From positions 1 through 31,050 of the forward strand of contig CAZWLD010000027.1 of assembly GCA_964634685.1 (NCBI GenBank): 31,050 nucleotides of DNA, in the 5' to 3' direction. This document shows, in pieces, positions 9,784 through 17,813 of the stretch (position 1 is its first letter; each line of letters starts with the position of its first letter). A program made the position numbers and the translations under genes. Under the pieces are notes generated by a model, which was given only the letters and a program-made list of their open reading frames with translations, was not told the DNA's origin and did not search any database. The stretch is from CAZWLD01 sp964634685. Its GTDB lineage: Bacteria; Bacillota_I; Bacilli_A; Acholeplasmatales; JAEDCM01.

Positions 9784-12699
9784 TTACTTCTTATATATGA
9801 ATGAATAGGCATCTCCACTTTGTAATAATGATTCCTGTTTCTCTGGAGTAAAATAGGTGGTCGCATCATGTAATAGGAAATAGAATGGCTCTTCGCCCGC
9901 CGCAAGCTTTAAAACACCTTTATTTACCTCATCTAAACTAACTTGATAACCATTCAAATCATAAAATGAATAATTGATAAAATCACAAACATTGTAATTC
10001 TTTCCACCGCCAAAAAAGGCAATACCACCATGGACATATTTCTCATTATTATAAATACTAACAATATCTTTAAACTTTTCATTACTAGAAATAGCCTCAA
10101 CCATTTCCTTAACATCAAATGACATATCAAAGCCAAAATTATTTAGTTCATCCATTACCTCAATTAAGGAACTACTATCAACCATATCAAGCTTCTTCCA
10201 GTCATAGATTCTAACCTCTTCCTCAAAGGTTAGCTTTGCCCCATAGCTGGTTTTAGCCAAATCATGCCATGTTCCTTTTGTCATATCCTTAGCAATCGCA
10301 TCACCATCCGCTAAAGCTGGGCCGGAGAAATGGGAATCCATTCCTATTACGAAAATACCCGAATCCTTTAAAACCGAATTTTTGATATTAACAAAGGTTT
10401 TAATGAAGGCTTGATCATAAGCCTCCTTTTCACTTTCGGTCATATTCTTATATGTCAATTGAGCCGGATATTGTGTTAATGGATCATTTGGAAGCTTCGG
10501 CGCTGGCGTTTCAATGGTTCCATTAACAAAAGCATTACTTCCAATGCGGAGAACAAATTCTCGAGCCCCACTTAATACCGAATTCTCTATATTGACATGA
10601 ATAGCCTTTTGAGCATCCTTTATATCACCAAAAACACGCATCGTTGTTCTTCCATTGGCAATACGAGAATATTCAATATTGACATTATCACCAAAGACCT
10701 CAACAGTTGTACCAACGTAGTTTAAATCAATCAAATCGACAATACCATTAGAATCAGCCTGCAAATCACAGGATTTTAAAGAAACATTATTTAAAGTAAC
10801 ATTTTCATAAATTGCAAAAGCAACATTATCTTGGCCTTTGACATTGATTGCACTCGCACCTTCACCAGTCAATGAAACAAAGTTTAATGGTCCTCTAAAT
10901 AAAGCATCATTCTTCAATTGACCATTACTGTCTAAGCCATTCGCAATATTGTTGGCATTTATTTCATAACCATTGCCATAAATATCATTTTTAATATTGA
11001 GCAAAATTTTAATTTTGGCTTTATCTCCATTAAGAGTATTAACATAATATTGATAATCATATGTTGATTGAATTTCTGAATAAACTACTTTTCCGTTTTC
11101 ATCATATCCAAAATCATCATGAATTGATTTTTGTAAAACAACCTTTTGGCCATTATTCACAGCCTTAAGTAAATCAAGGTAATTATCGACATTTACGCCT
11201 TGACCAATAACACGCATCTTGTAAGGCGCTGATTTCACAACAACATTCTTATAAGAGAAAACACAATAAAAATCGATTAATCCTTCAAATTGCGAATCGT
11301 TGATTGAAATCAATCCATTTTTATCTATTGAAACATTTTCGCTATCTGATGATTCAAAAGAAACAAATTTTAAGATTTCACTATCAGCTTCACTTCCAAG
11401 AATCGGTGTTAAGCTGAAGCCAGGTGAATTGAGACCTCCGATTGTTTTTATTCCTTCAATTCCATAGGTTTTGGCACTTTCGGAAATTGCAATAGCTCGC
11501 GGCGTAACAACAACTTCCGTGGTAATTGTTTTTGATTCCTCGGGATTATTTTTATTAGTAACTGTTAGCTCAAGAACACAAACTCCCGGTTTATTCGCCA
11601 CAAGCATAATTTTTTTACCAACAATTTTGGCTGAAATAATATCACTTTCATTATCATTATCAACATTTTTGGTTGTTATCGATATATTGACATTAGCATT
11701 GCTAGGATTCAAACTAAACGTCAACCAATTTGATGAGCCCTCAGTATATGATTGAACCTGATTCTCAAAGGAAATCATTATATCATTCGTTTTATGAATA
11801 ACACACGATTTAGTAGATATTAAGCCTAGCTCCGTTTTAATGGTAATTTCGATAGTGACATCACCAATAAAATCTTGATTTTTAAAGGCAAAATTTGCCT
11901 TTAAATTACCGCTTTCGTCCGGTTCAGTAAAGCTTACTAATATCTCATCACTTAAAACACTATTATAATATGCTTGAGATGATAATTCATAGCTAACTAG
12001 TGAATCAATGGTAAGATTCAAAGTGCCTTCTTTATCCCATGTATATATCTCACTATTACCTAAGCTTAAGATATCATTCGTTAAGACAGAAATTGGAACC
12101 TCGGCATTGACCGATGGATTGTTAATTGATTGAACTGTAATGACAGCTTGACCTTTTCCAACACCTCGAACCGTTCCATTATCATCCACGACTAAAACAT
12201 TTTCATTAGAGGATGTATAACTAATCAATTTATCTTTAGCATCTCTAGGAATAAAGCTAACATCGATTTTTGTTGTTTGACCAACATAAATCTTGCTCGT
12301 TTCTACCTTCGCCTCAATAGCTTGAACAGTATCAGAATAAACATACACAACAAAGCTATCCTTATATCCTCCATCAACAGTTGTCAAAAACACCTTCGCT
12401 GCTCCCACGCTCTTTGGAATAATATAGCCATCCCGATATTCCAAATCAGCGAGCTTTGAATCACCAAATTCTTCGGTTGTGAAAACAACATTTTGATTGG
12501 CGTTTGTCGGATATACTGTATAATTAACTTCATATTTTTCTTCATTGTCTAAATCTAAATATATGATATTACTTCCAATAATATCCAAGCCGGTAACGGG
12601 AATACTAATGACGCTACTCACAGTATTTGATGTTGTAAAAATACTTATCATCAAAAACAAAGGCAAAGCTAATATTAATATTAATATTTTTTTAGCCAT
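9784..12699 (-). CDS. Secreted Ig-like (BIG2-type) and beta-helix surface protein, 971 aa
   Basis: The N terminus is a signal peptide or anchor (MAKKILILILALPLFLMISI, residues 1-20). Two Ig-like stretches follow at about 30-210; the second contains TSSNENVLVVDDNGTVRGV and GKGQAVITVQS, a typical BIG2 pattern. More beta-rich sequence runs to about 500. Residues about 510-780 hold a beta-helix-like run of N/V/D strands (NIKNDIYGNGYEI, NVTLNNVSLKSC, VNIENSVLSG). The C terminus has no LPxTG or membrane anchor. A GGGAG ribosome site precedes the ATG. The gene starts 14 nt after the ABC permease and ends 18 nt before the giant gene, so all are probably one transcript. It may be a secreted partner of the giant protein; the exact function is unknown. 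Confidence 0.85.
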   Translation of the reverse strand: MAKKILILILALPLFLMISIFTTSNTVSSVISIPVTGLDIIGSNIIYLDLDNEEKYEVNYTVYPTNANQNVVFTTEEFGDSKLADLEYRDGYIIPKSVGAAKVFLTTVDGGYKDSFVVYVYSDTVQAIEAKVETSKIYVGQTTKIDVSFIPRDAKDKLISYTSSNENVLVVDDNGTVRGVGKGQAVITVQSINNPSVNAEVPISVLTNDILSLGNSEIYTWDKEGTLNLTIDSLVSYELSSQAYYNSVLSDEILVSFTEPDESGNLKANFAFKNQDFIGDVTIEITIKTELGLISTKSCVIHKTNDIMISFENQVQSYTEGSSNWLTFSLNPSNANVNISITTKNVDNDNESDIISAKIVGKKIMLVANKPGVCVLELTVTNKNNPEESKTITTEVVVTPRAIAISESAKTYGIEGIKTIGGLNSPGFSLTPILGSEADSEILKFVSFESSDSENVSIDKNGLISINDSQFEGLIDFYCVFSYKNVVVKSAPYKMRVIGQGVNVDNYLDLLKAVNNGQKVVLQKSIHDDFGYDENGKVVYSEIQSTYDYQYYVNTLNGDKAKIKILLNIKNDIYGNGYEINANNIANGLDSNGQLKNDALFRGPLNFVSLTGEGASAINVKGQDNVAFAIYENVTLNNVSLKSCDLQADSNGIVDLIDLNYVGTTVEVFGDNVNIEYSRIANGRTTMRVFGDIKDAQKAIHVNIENSVLSGAREFVLRIGSNAFVNGTIETPAPKLPNDPLTQYPAQLTYKNMTESEKEAYDQAFIKTFVNIKNSVLKDSGIFVIGMDSHFSGPALADGDAIAKDMTKGTWHDLAKTSYGAKLTFEEEVRIYDWKKLDMVDSSSLIEVMDELNNFGFDMSFDVKEMVEAISSNEKFKDIVSIYNNEKYVHGGIAFFGGGKNYNVCDFINYSFYDLNGYQVSLDEVNKGVLKLAAGEEPFYFLLHDATTYFTPEKQESLLQSGDAYSFIYKK

Positions 12700-12713
12700 A
12701 AATAATCACTCCC

Positions 12714-14369
12714 TTAAGCAGTAATATTTAAATATCTTTGATTAATCTTTCTCACATAATAAAGAATGGATAAACCTAAATAAATACATGATAATAAAAC
12801 AGGCAAAATATAAGCTAAAGATTTATGAATCTTTATTTTTACAAAAGAATTTGTTGAAGACAAAGCCATAATCACAAAAGCAATTGTTCCAATGAATAAT
12901 GCTAAGACAAAGCCAAGAGCAATCACCTTTGATATCGTTTTATTACTAATAGATTCCATTTCTATTTCATCAAATGATGGCTTGGTGTGATTCAAATCCA
13001 TCTTTGTTGATAACAAAATTTGAGCAGTTGAAAACATCAACCCTATAATTAAACAAATCAAACCATCCCATTTATTGAGTGATGTGAAAATAATCAATAT
13101 GAAAACACTCATAATAAGTGATAAAACATTAGTTACACTACAAAATAAAATCTTTGCTAGCAGTATTTTTGATGCCTTAATCGGATAGGTTTTTGTGCTA
13201 ATCATCGCAGCTTTATCGCGAGAAATATTGGTCGCACAAAACGTATTTGTTAAAACACTAAACACCAGAATGATGATTAAAGCTAAAGCAAAGGATTCAC
13301 TAATTCCGATTGTATTTACAATCAAGGAATTCAAAATCTTGTAGCAACAATAACACATAATAGGCATCGAAGCCGCAATAGCAAAATACGAGAAAACATA
13401 ATTTGGAGTTCGAAAAACCATTATAAATTCTTTTTTCATTAAGGCAAAAAGAGGACTTCTTTCCTTGAATGATGTATTCCTTCTCATAACAGTTTTCGTA
13501 TTGGTGCGATATAAAGCTACAAAGAAAAGCTCTTTGGTAACATAATAAATTCCTAAAACCGATAATACAGCTGACAGAATCATTATTAAGATTGATTTGC
13601 CGATGTTTTTTCCCAAAATTAGAGAAGAAAAGCAATTAGCCGGGTATCCGTATTTTAAAAATTTCTTAAGTATTTTTGTAAAACCTTCATTGAAAATAAA
13701 CTTTATTGATCCCGTTTCTAATAGGCCCTGAAAAACATTTAACATCTTTGAATACAATAGAAAGCCTAAAATTAAGATTCCACTTAAGCTGATAAAAACA
13801 AGGATATATCTTTTCTTAATAAAATCAATTACCAAAATATAAGGAATAATTAATAAACACGAAAGTAAAAAGGACACAAGGGGCAAGATTAGCCAAACAA
13901 AAATTACTTTCAACCAAAAATTGAATGAAATATCAATTGCTAAATAAAACAACAAGCATATTGGAAATATCAATAAAAATCCAACCAAATAATTCCAAAT
14001 CATCAACACTGCCAATTTGCTCAAAAAAATGGTTTGTGGCTTAACTGGAAGCCTTAATAAGATTACCTTATCCTTTGAAGAGGAAAGACTTTTCCGCATT
14101 TGCTCAAGCCCGAGAATGCTCATCACAGCCATTATTCCCAGAAAAAACAAGCACAATAATTCGCGTGATCGCTCAATTGGATCTTCAATCTTATTGATTT
14201 TGATACTTGTGTAATTAAACACAATATTCGAGCAAAGAAAGGCAAATATGATGATTATTGACAAAGAAATTAAAATCGAAAGAATATTACCAAGGATATC
14301 AGTTTTAACTTTTTTTAATGAAAATTGCCTTTTAAATTCATATTTGAATAATGTTTGAAAAGAACTCAT
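12714..14369 (-). CDS. ABC-2-type transporter membrane subunit, 551 aa
   Basis: A highly hydrophobic protein with about 12 predicted membrane segments, for example about 30-55 (LSIIIIFAFLCSNIVF), 93-110, 130-150 and 165-205, then a repeat of the layout after residue 315. The start ATG overlaps the TGA of the ATPase gene (ATGA), which implies translational coupling to the ATPase. Soluble stretches include the KKVKTD segment near 20 and a basic linker KTVMRRNTSFKERS near 300. It belongs to the large ABC-2/EcsB-like exporter permeases. The substrate is unknown; the two downstream surface proteins make a link to envelope biogenesis possible, but this is inference. Confidence 0.8.
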   Translation of the reverse strand: MSSFQTLFKYEFKRQFSLKKVKTDILGNILSILISLSIIIIFAFLCSNIVFNYTSIKINKIEDPIERSRELLCLFFLGIMAVMSILGLEQMRKSLSSSKDKVILLRLPVKPQTIFLSKLAVLMIWNYLVGFLLIFPICLLFYLAIDISFNFWLKVIFVWLILPLVSFLLSCLLIIPYILVIDFIKKRYILVFISLSGILILGFLLYSKMLNVFQGLLETGSIKFIFNEGFTKILKKFLKYGYPANCFSSLILGKNIGKSILIMILSAVLSVLGIYYVTKELFFVALYRTNTKTVMRRNTSFKERSPLFALMKKEFIMVFRTPNYVFSYFAIAASMPIMCYCCYKILNSLIVNTIGISESFALALIIILVFSVLTNTFCATNISRDKAAMISTKTYPIKASKILLAKILFCSVTNVLSLIMSVFILIIFTSLNKWDGLICLIIGLMFSTAQILLSTKMDLNHTKPSFDEIEMESISNKTISKVIALGFVLALFIGTIAFVIMALSSTNSFVKIKIHKSLAYILPVLLSCIYLGLSILYYVRKINQRYLNITA

Positions 14370-15097
14370 ACCCTAGCCACTCGCTTTGTAATTGATAAGA
14401 AATAATCTTCTAAATCTTTTCCTTCATTTTTAAATTCTTCAATGTTAATTTCTTCTAAAATCTTTCCCTGATCAATAATATATGCTCGATTACATACCTT
14501 TTCCACAACATCCAAATTATGCGAAGAAAAAATAACTAAATTTCCTTCACTACTGTATTTTTTAAAAAAGCTCTTCAATTGATTAGCTGTATAAGGGTCT
14601 AATCCAACCATTGGTTCATCTAAAATAAAAACCTTTGGATTGTGAATTAAAGCTCCCATAATTGATATCTTTTGCTTCATACCATGGGAATATGAAGACA
14701 TTTGTTTATAAATCGAATCTCCTAATTGAAAAACATCTTGATAATAATCAATTCTTTCCTTTCGATCCTCTTCACTAACTTTATAAATATCGGCCATGAA
14801 ATTGATAAATTCCATACCTGTCATTTTTTCAAATAATGTGTATTCATCAGAAACATAGCCAAAATTGGCTTTTGCCTCCAATGGATTTTTCTTTAAATCA
14901 TAACCACAAATTTCGATTAAGCCAGTATCATAAGGATGAATACCTGTCACACATTTAATCGTTGTCGATTTTCCAGCCCCATTATGACCAAGGATTCCCA
15001 CTATTTCTCCTTCATTACCCTTAATACAAATATCTTTGATTGTATAATCGGCCTTGGACGAATACTTTTTACATAAATTTTCAATGTTTAAAAGCAT
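14366..15097 (-). CDS. ABC transporter ATP-binding protein, 243 aa
   Basis: A complete ABC ATPase. Walker A is GHNGAGKST (residues 37-45), the signature region is SYSHGMKQK (135-143, the variant usual in NatA/ABC-2 ATPases), Walker B with catalytic Glu is VFILDEP (Asp160, Glu161), and the H-loop is His193. It powers the membrane subunit encoded next by a 4-nt overlap. The gene opens the operon; AAGGGGTG precedes the ATG. The family includes drug, lipid and polypeptide exporters, so the substrate cannot be named from sequence. Confidence 0.92.
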   Translation of the reverse strand: MLLNIENLCKKYSSKADYTIKDICIKGNEGEIVGILGHNGAGKSTTIKCVTGIHPYDTGLIEICGYDLKKNPLEAKANFGYVSDEYTLFEKMTGMEFINFMADIYKVSEEDRKERIDYYQDVFQLGDSIYKQMSSYSHGMKQKISIMGALIHNPKVFILDEPMVGLDPYTANQLKSFFKKYSSEGNLVIFSSHNLDVVEKVCNRAYIIDQGKILEEINIEEFKNEGKDLEDYFLSITKRVARV

Positions 15098-15127
15098 AAT
15101 TACACCCCTTATTTTATTTAATTATAT

Positions 15128-15171
15128 ATTATACTAATATATATGATACTATAATTTTCTAAATAAAGCAA
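15128..15171 (-). promoter_or_regulatory. Candidate promoter of the ABC/surface-protein operon
   Basis: On the minus strand TTGCTT (15171-15166) and TATCAT (15148-15143) are separated by 17 nt. A second -10-like TATAAT lies at 15133-15128. Either could serve the ATPase gene starting at 15097. The -35 match is weak, and the region is very AT-rich, so chance matches are easy. Confidence 0.4.
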
Positions 15172-15229
15172 CAAATATAAGAAAAAGCCTATTTCTTGCA
15201 AACACTTTCATAAAAAATTGCGTTTATCC

Positions 15230-15261
15230 AAAAAATAGAAAAAAGGGACATAAATGTCCCT
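15230..15261 (-). terminator. Rho-independent terminator of the rubredoxin-fusion gene
   Basis: AGGGACA and TGTCCCT around a TTTA loop (15244-15261) form a 7-bp stem. On the minus strand it is followed by a T-rich run (15243 to 15230). It lies 19 nt after the stop at 15280. Confidence 0.8.
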
Positions 15262-15279
15262 CTTACATAAATGTTCCTC

Positions 15280-15876
15280 TTACATTTTTCTGAAGTTAAC
15301 TGCTTCAACACCACAAATAGGGCATTTATAGTCGGCTGGTAATTCTTCTCCATAATAAACATAGCCGCAAATTTCGCAAACCCAAGCCGTTTTATTATTA
15401 GCGGTTTGAACCTTTAATAATTCGTCCTTATGCTCTTGATAATAGCCATAGGTCATCGGTTTTGAATCTTTATTCTTAACCGCTTCAACAACACGTCCAA
15501 TAAACAAGGTGTGAGTATCATTTTCAATCATATCCACAATTTCTAAAATCAAGTAGCCGATAGTATCCTTTACAACCGGAACACCGCAAACATTCTCGGT
15601 CAAGCCTGAAGCAAATTTGTCGTAATCTCTTTGGGAATTCAAACCAAAATTTTTAATAATCTCCGGATTATCATCCTCACCAAAAATGGATAATGAGAAA
15701 CGACTAGCTTTATGAAGAACTTCATTTGTATAATTCTTCTTCATTACCGCAACTGAAACTAATGGATTATCACCACCACTAATTTGGCATACCGCATCGA
15801 CAAAGCAAGCTGCACCTAAAGTTGCACAAACATACATACCATGTGTTAATTTGTATAACGTTTTTTTATCCTTCAT
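15280..15876 (-). CDS. Flavin reductase-like domain fused to rubredoxin (high-molecular-weight rubredoxin type)
   Basis: Residues 1-150 form an FMN-binding flavin-reductase-like domain (GMYVCATLGAAC, VSVAVMKKNYTNEV, FSLSIFGED, HTLFIGRVVEA). Residues 163-198 form a rubredoxin with the four iron ligands C167xxC170GY and C185PxC188G. Proteins of this layout, such as Moorella Hrb, pass electrons from NADH oxidoreductases to flavodiiron proteins that remove oxygen or nitric oxide, so an oxidative-stress role is likely. I chose the ATG at 15876, preceded by GGAGG; an upstream in-frame TTG at 15888 overlaps that ribosome site and is unlikely. The gene has its own terminator. Confidence 0.88.
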   Translation of the reverse strand: MKDKKTLYKLTHGMYVCATLGAACFVDAVCQISGGDNPLVSVAVMKKNYTNEVLHKASRFSLSIFGEDDNPEIIKNFGLNSQRDYDKFASGLTENVCGVPVVKDTIGYLILEIVDMIENDTHTLFIGRVVEAVKNKDSKPMTYGYYQEHKDELLKVQTANNKTAWVCEICGYVYYGEELPADYKCPICGVEAVNFRKM

Positions 15877-15937
15877 ATGTACCTCCAAATTTTTTCCTTA
15901 CTTCTATTGTACCACATTTTTTCAAAAACAAGATATC

Positions 15938-16033
15938 TTAACCAACAAAATATGTATCATTTATAGGCTCTTCATCTATTGATGTCGTGACTGAAATAGT
16001 CGCACTTGTACCTTCATATGAACATACACATTA
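15938..16033 (-). pseudogene. Possible remnant of a secreted-protein C-terminus
   Basis: Between two stops the minus strand reads CVCSYEGTSATISVTTSIDE and then EPINDTYFVG before TAA. The Ser/Thr-rich beta-strand style resembles the ends of Ig-like surface domains, but there is no start codon or ribosome site. It may be the tail of a lost gene, or a chance open frame. Confidence 0.25.
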
Positions 16034-16097
16034 AATAATATTGGATTTAACAACCTTGATAATCAATAATTATCGCGTAATAAAGGCATTTCCTTAA

Positions 16098-16634
16098 TTA
16101 TACATTCAATCCCTTTTGATATGCTAAGGTTAAAATATCTTTTCCTTTAATATCTCCTTCATCAGTGACTCCACCTTGAAAAATAGTATCCTTTAAAGTA
16201 GCTTTCGGAAAGCACTCAAGCCAACCATTTAAGCCATAGATTGCTCGTTCATCAGATTTCATATCATCATCGGCAGCTGTTGATATGAAATAAATGTCAC
16301 GAAATTTATAATCCTTTACATACATTGGATTTCCACGGTCAAGTAATGTCTTTAATTGTCCACTCATTTCATAGTAATAAATTGGAGTCGCAAAAACAAT
16401 GACATCGGAATTAACCATTTTCTCTTCAATTTCAAGCATATCATCCTGAATAACACATTTTTTTATTTTTTGGCAAGCCAAGCAGCCACGACAAAAATTG
16501 ATATTTTTTCCACGCAAGGAAATATAATCCACTTCATTACCTGCTTCCTTTGCTCCTCTTGCAAATTCCTTTGCAATACAGTCTGAATTGCTGTTTTTTC
16601 TTAGACTTGATGAAATTACTAAAACCTTCCTCAT
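16098..16634 (-). CDS. NADPH-dependent FMN reductase / iron-sulfur flavoprotein-like, 178 aa
   Basis: A flavodoxin-like fold: the FMN phosphate loop SSSLRKNSNS (residues 8-17) follows the first strand VLVI, and the second FMN contact is TPIYYYEMSGQLKTLLDR (about 83-100). Four cysteines, C48xxC51xxC54x5C60, follow the pattern seen in iron-sulfur flavoproteins of the Isf type and in related Firmicutes oxidoreductases. It probably moves electrons in redox stress defence, in keeping with the neighbouring rubredoxin fusion. AAGGTGATAAA precedes the ATG. It is shorter than Methanosarcina Isf, so cluster binding is uncertain. Confidence 0.85.
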   Translation of the reverse strand: MRKVLVISSSLRKNSNSDCIAKEFARGAKEAGNEVDYISLRGKNINFCRGCLACQKIKKCVIQDDMLEIEEKMVNSDVIVFATPIYYYEMSGQLKTLLDRGNPMYVKDYKFRDIYFISTAADDDMKSDERAIYGLNGWLECFPKATLKDTIFQGGVTDEGDIKGKDILTLAYQKGLNV

Positions 16635-16696
16635 TTTATCACCTTTCTTTTCTTAAATTATATTCTTAATCTTTCCATCCGTCAATAAATTAAAAT

Positions 16697-16724
16697 TTGA
16701 CATTATAGCCTCTTTTATGATAAT
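16697..16724 (+). promoter_or_regulatory. Sigma-A-type promoter for the GDPD gene
   Basis: A perfect TTGACA (16697-16702) and GATAAT (16719-16724, 5 of 6 matches) are 16 nt apart, with transcription starting near 16731. The upstream in-frame ATG at 16717 falls within the -10 box, so it cannot be the start codon. AGCCTC (16707-16712) and GAGGCT (16744-16749) form an inverted repeat of unknown meaning. Confidence 0.75.
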
Positions 16725-16755
16725 ATTTCGTATAGAAACGAAGGAGGCTTTTCAA

Positions 16756-17766
16756 GTGAAAACATATCAAGGAAAAAGACGTAAAATAATTATTATAACA
16801 TCATTACTATTAACGATTGTTCTTTTCTTTACAATTATTAACGTTATTCCGCCAAGCAAGGTCATTGAAACCAATCCATTTATTTCAACCAAAGGTCTTC
16901 CGATGGCATGTGTTCACCGCGGAGGTGGAGTAACGGCTCCCGAGAACACCTTAAAAGCCTATAAGACATCTCTATCGCTTTATGATGCAGAAATATTTGA
17001 GACCGATTTATGGCTAACAAAGGATGGAAAAATTGTTTTAAACCATGATGAAACCTTGAACCGTACAAGTGACTGCCTAGAGCTTGGCTATACCGGCGAA
17101 GTCAAAATAAGCGACTTAACTCTAGAGGAATTACAAAACTTCAATTTCGGATATAATTTCCAAGATGATGAAGGCAACTACCCTTATCGTAATCTTGTAG
17201 ATAAAGATACATCCAATCGAAAAGAAATCATCAGGGAAAATGATTTAGCCATTGTTGAGATTAATGATTTCTTTAAGACCTTTTATGATGAAAATCCGAA
17301 TTTATTATTTATTGTTGAAATAAAGAATTCTGGTGATGCAGGGTATAAGGTAGCGGATATGCTCGATGAATTACTTACCAATAAATATCCTCTCTATAAA
17401 AATAGAATTGTCATTGGAACATTCCATAATGAAATTGAAAAATATTTAAGAATCAGTCATCCTTCTCTTTTAAGAGGAGCCTCAACTAATGTCGCTACCA
17501 AATTTATCCTCACACAGATGTTTAAGGTCAATCTTTTTGATAACGATAAATTTGCATGCCTTCAAATTCCCCCAAAGCTAAAGGGAATTGACCTCACTTG
17601 GAATACATATATCAGCCGAGCCCATAAGCGAAATATTGCCGTTCAATATTGGACAATCAACGATGAGGCAGAAATGAAAAAACTAATTTCCAAAAATGTG
17701 GATGCCATTATGACAGACAATCCCATATTATTAAAACAGGTTCTCGATGAATACCGAAACAAATAA
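16756..17766 (+). CDS. Membrane-anchored glycerophosphodiester phosphodiesterase family protein, 336 aa
   Basis: Start GTG at 16756, chosen because AAGGAGG lies 8 nt upstream and the promoter overlaps the earlier ATG. A membrane segment spans residues about 10-32 (IIIITSLLLTIVLFFTIINV). The GDPD domain begins at VHRGG (His54, Arg55) and has PENT (Glu63), ETD (Glu82, Asp84) and NHDE (His97, Asp98), which are the metal and catalytic residues of the family, then FIVEIKN near 190-200 and the closing QYWTINDEAEM and AIMTDNP motifs. It should hydrolyse glycerophosphodiesters or lipoteichoic-acid-like substrates at the outer membrane face. It is monocistronic, with a terminator directly after. Confidence 0.92.
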   Translation: MKTYQGKRRKIIIITSLLLTIVLFFTIINVIPPSKVIETNPFISTKGLPMACVHRGGGVTAPENTLKAYKTSLSLYDAEIFETDLWLTKDGKIVLNHDETLNRTSDCLELGYTGEVKISDLTLEELQNFNFGYNFQDDEGNYPYRNLVDKDTSNRKEIIRENDLAIVEINDFFKTFYDENPNLLFIVEIKNSGDAGYKVADMLDELLTNKYPLYKNRIVIGTFHNEIEKYLRISHPSLLRGASTNVATKFILTQMFKVNLFDNDKFACLQIPPKLKGIDLTWNTYISRAHKRNIAVQYWTINDEAEMKKLISKNVDAIMTDNPILLKQVLDEYRNK

Positions 17767-17771
17767 TATCC

Positions 17772-17799
17772 AAAAAATCCCTCAATTGAGGGATTTTTT
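17772..17799. terminator. Bidirectional terminator between convergent genes
   Basis: AAAAAATCCCTC and GAGGGATTTTTT flank AATT, giving a perfect 28-nt palindrome with A and T runs on opposite sides. It can stop transcripts of the GDPD gene on the plus strand and of the lipoprotein gene, which ends at 17814, on the minus strand. Confidence 0.9.
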
Positions 17800-17813
17800 T
17801 AAATATGACAACT

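Noticed and set aside
13300..13635. 111-aa minus-strand frame in the permease gene
   Set aside because: It is a frame shadow of the 551-aa permease, with no ribosome site and no domain pattern.
16717..16755. ATG at 16717 as start of the GDPD gene
   Set aside because: It overlaps the -10 box; the GTG at 16756 has an AAGGAGG site at the right distance.
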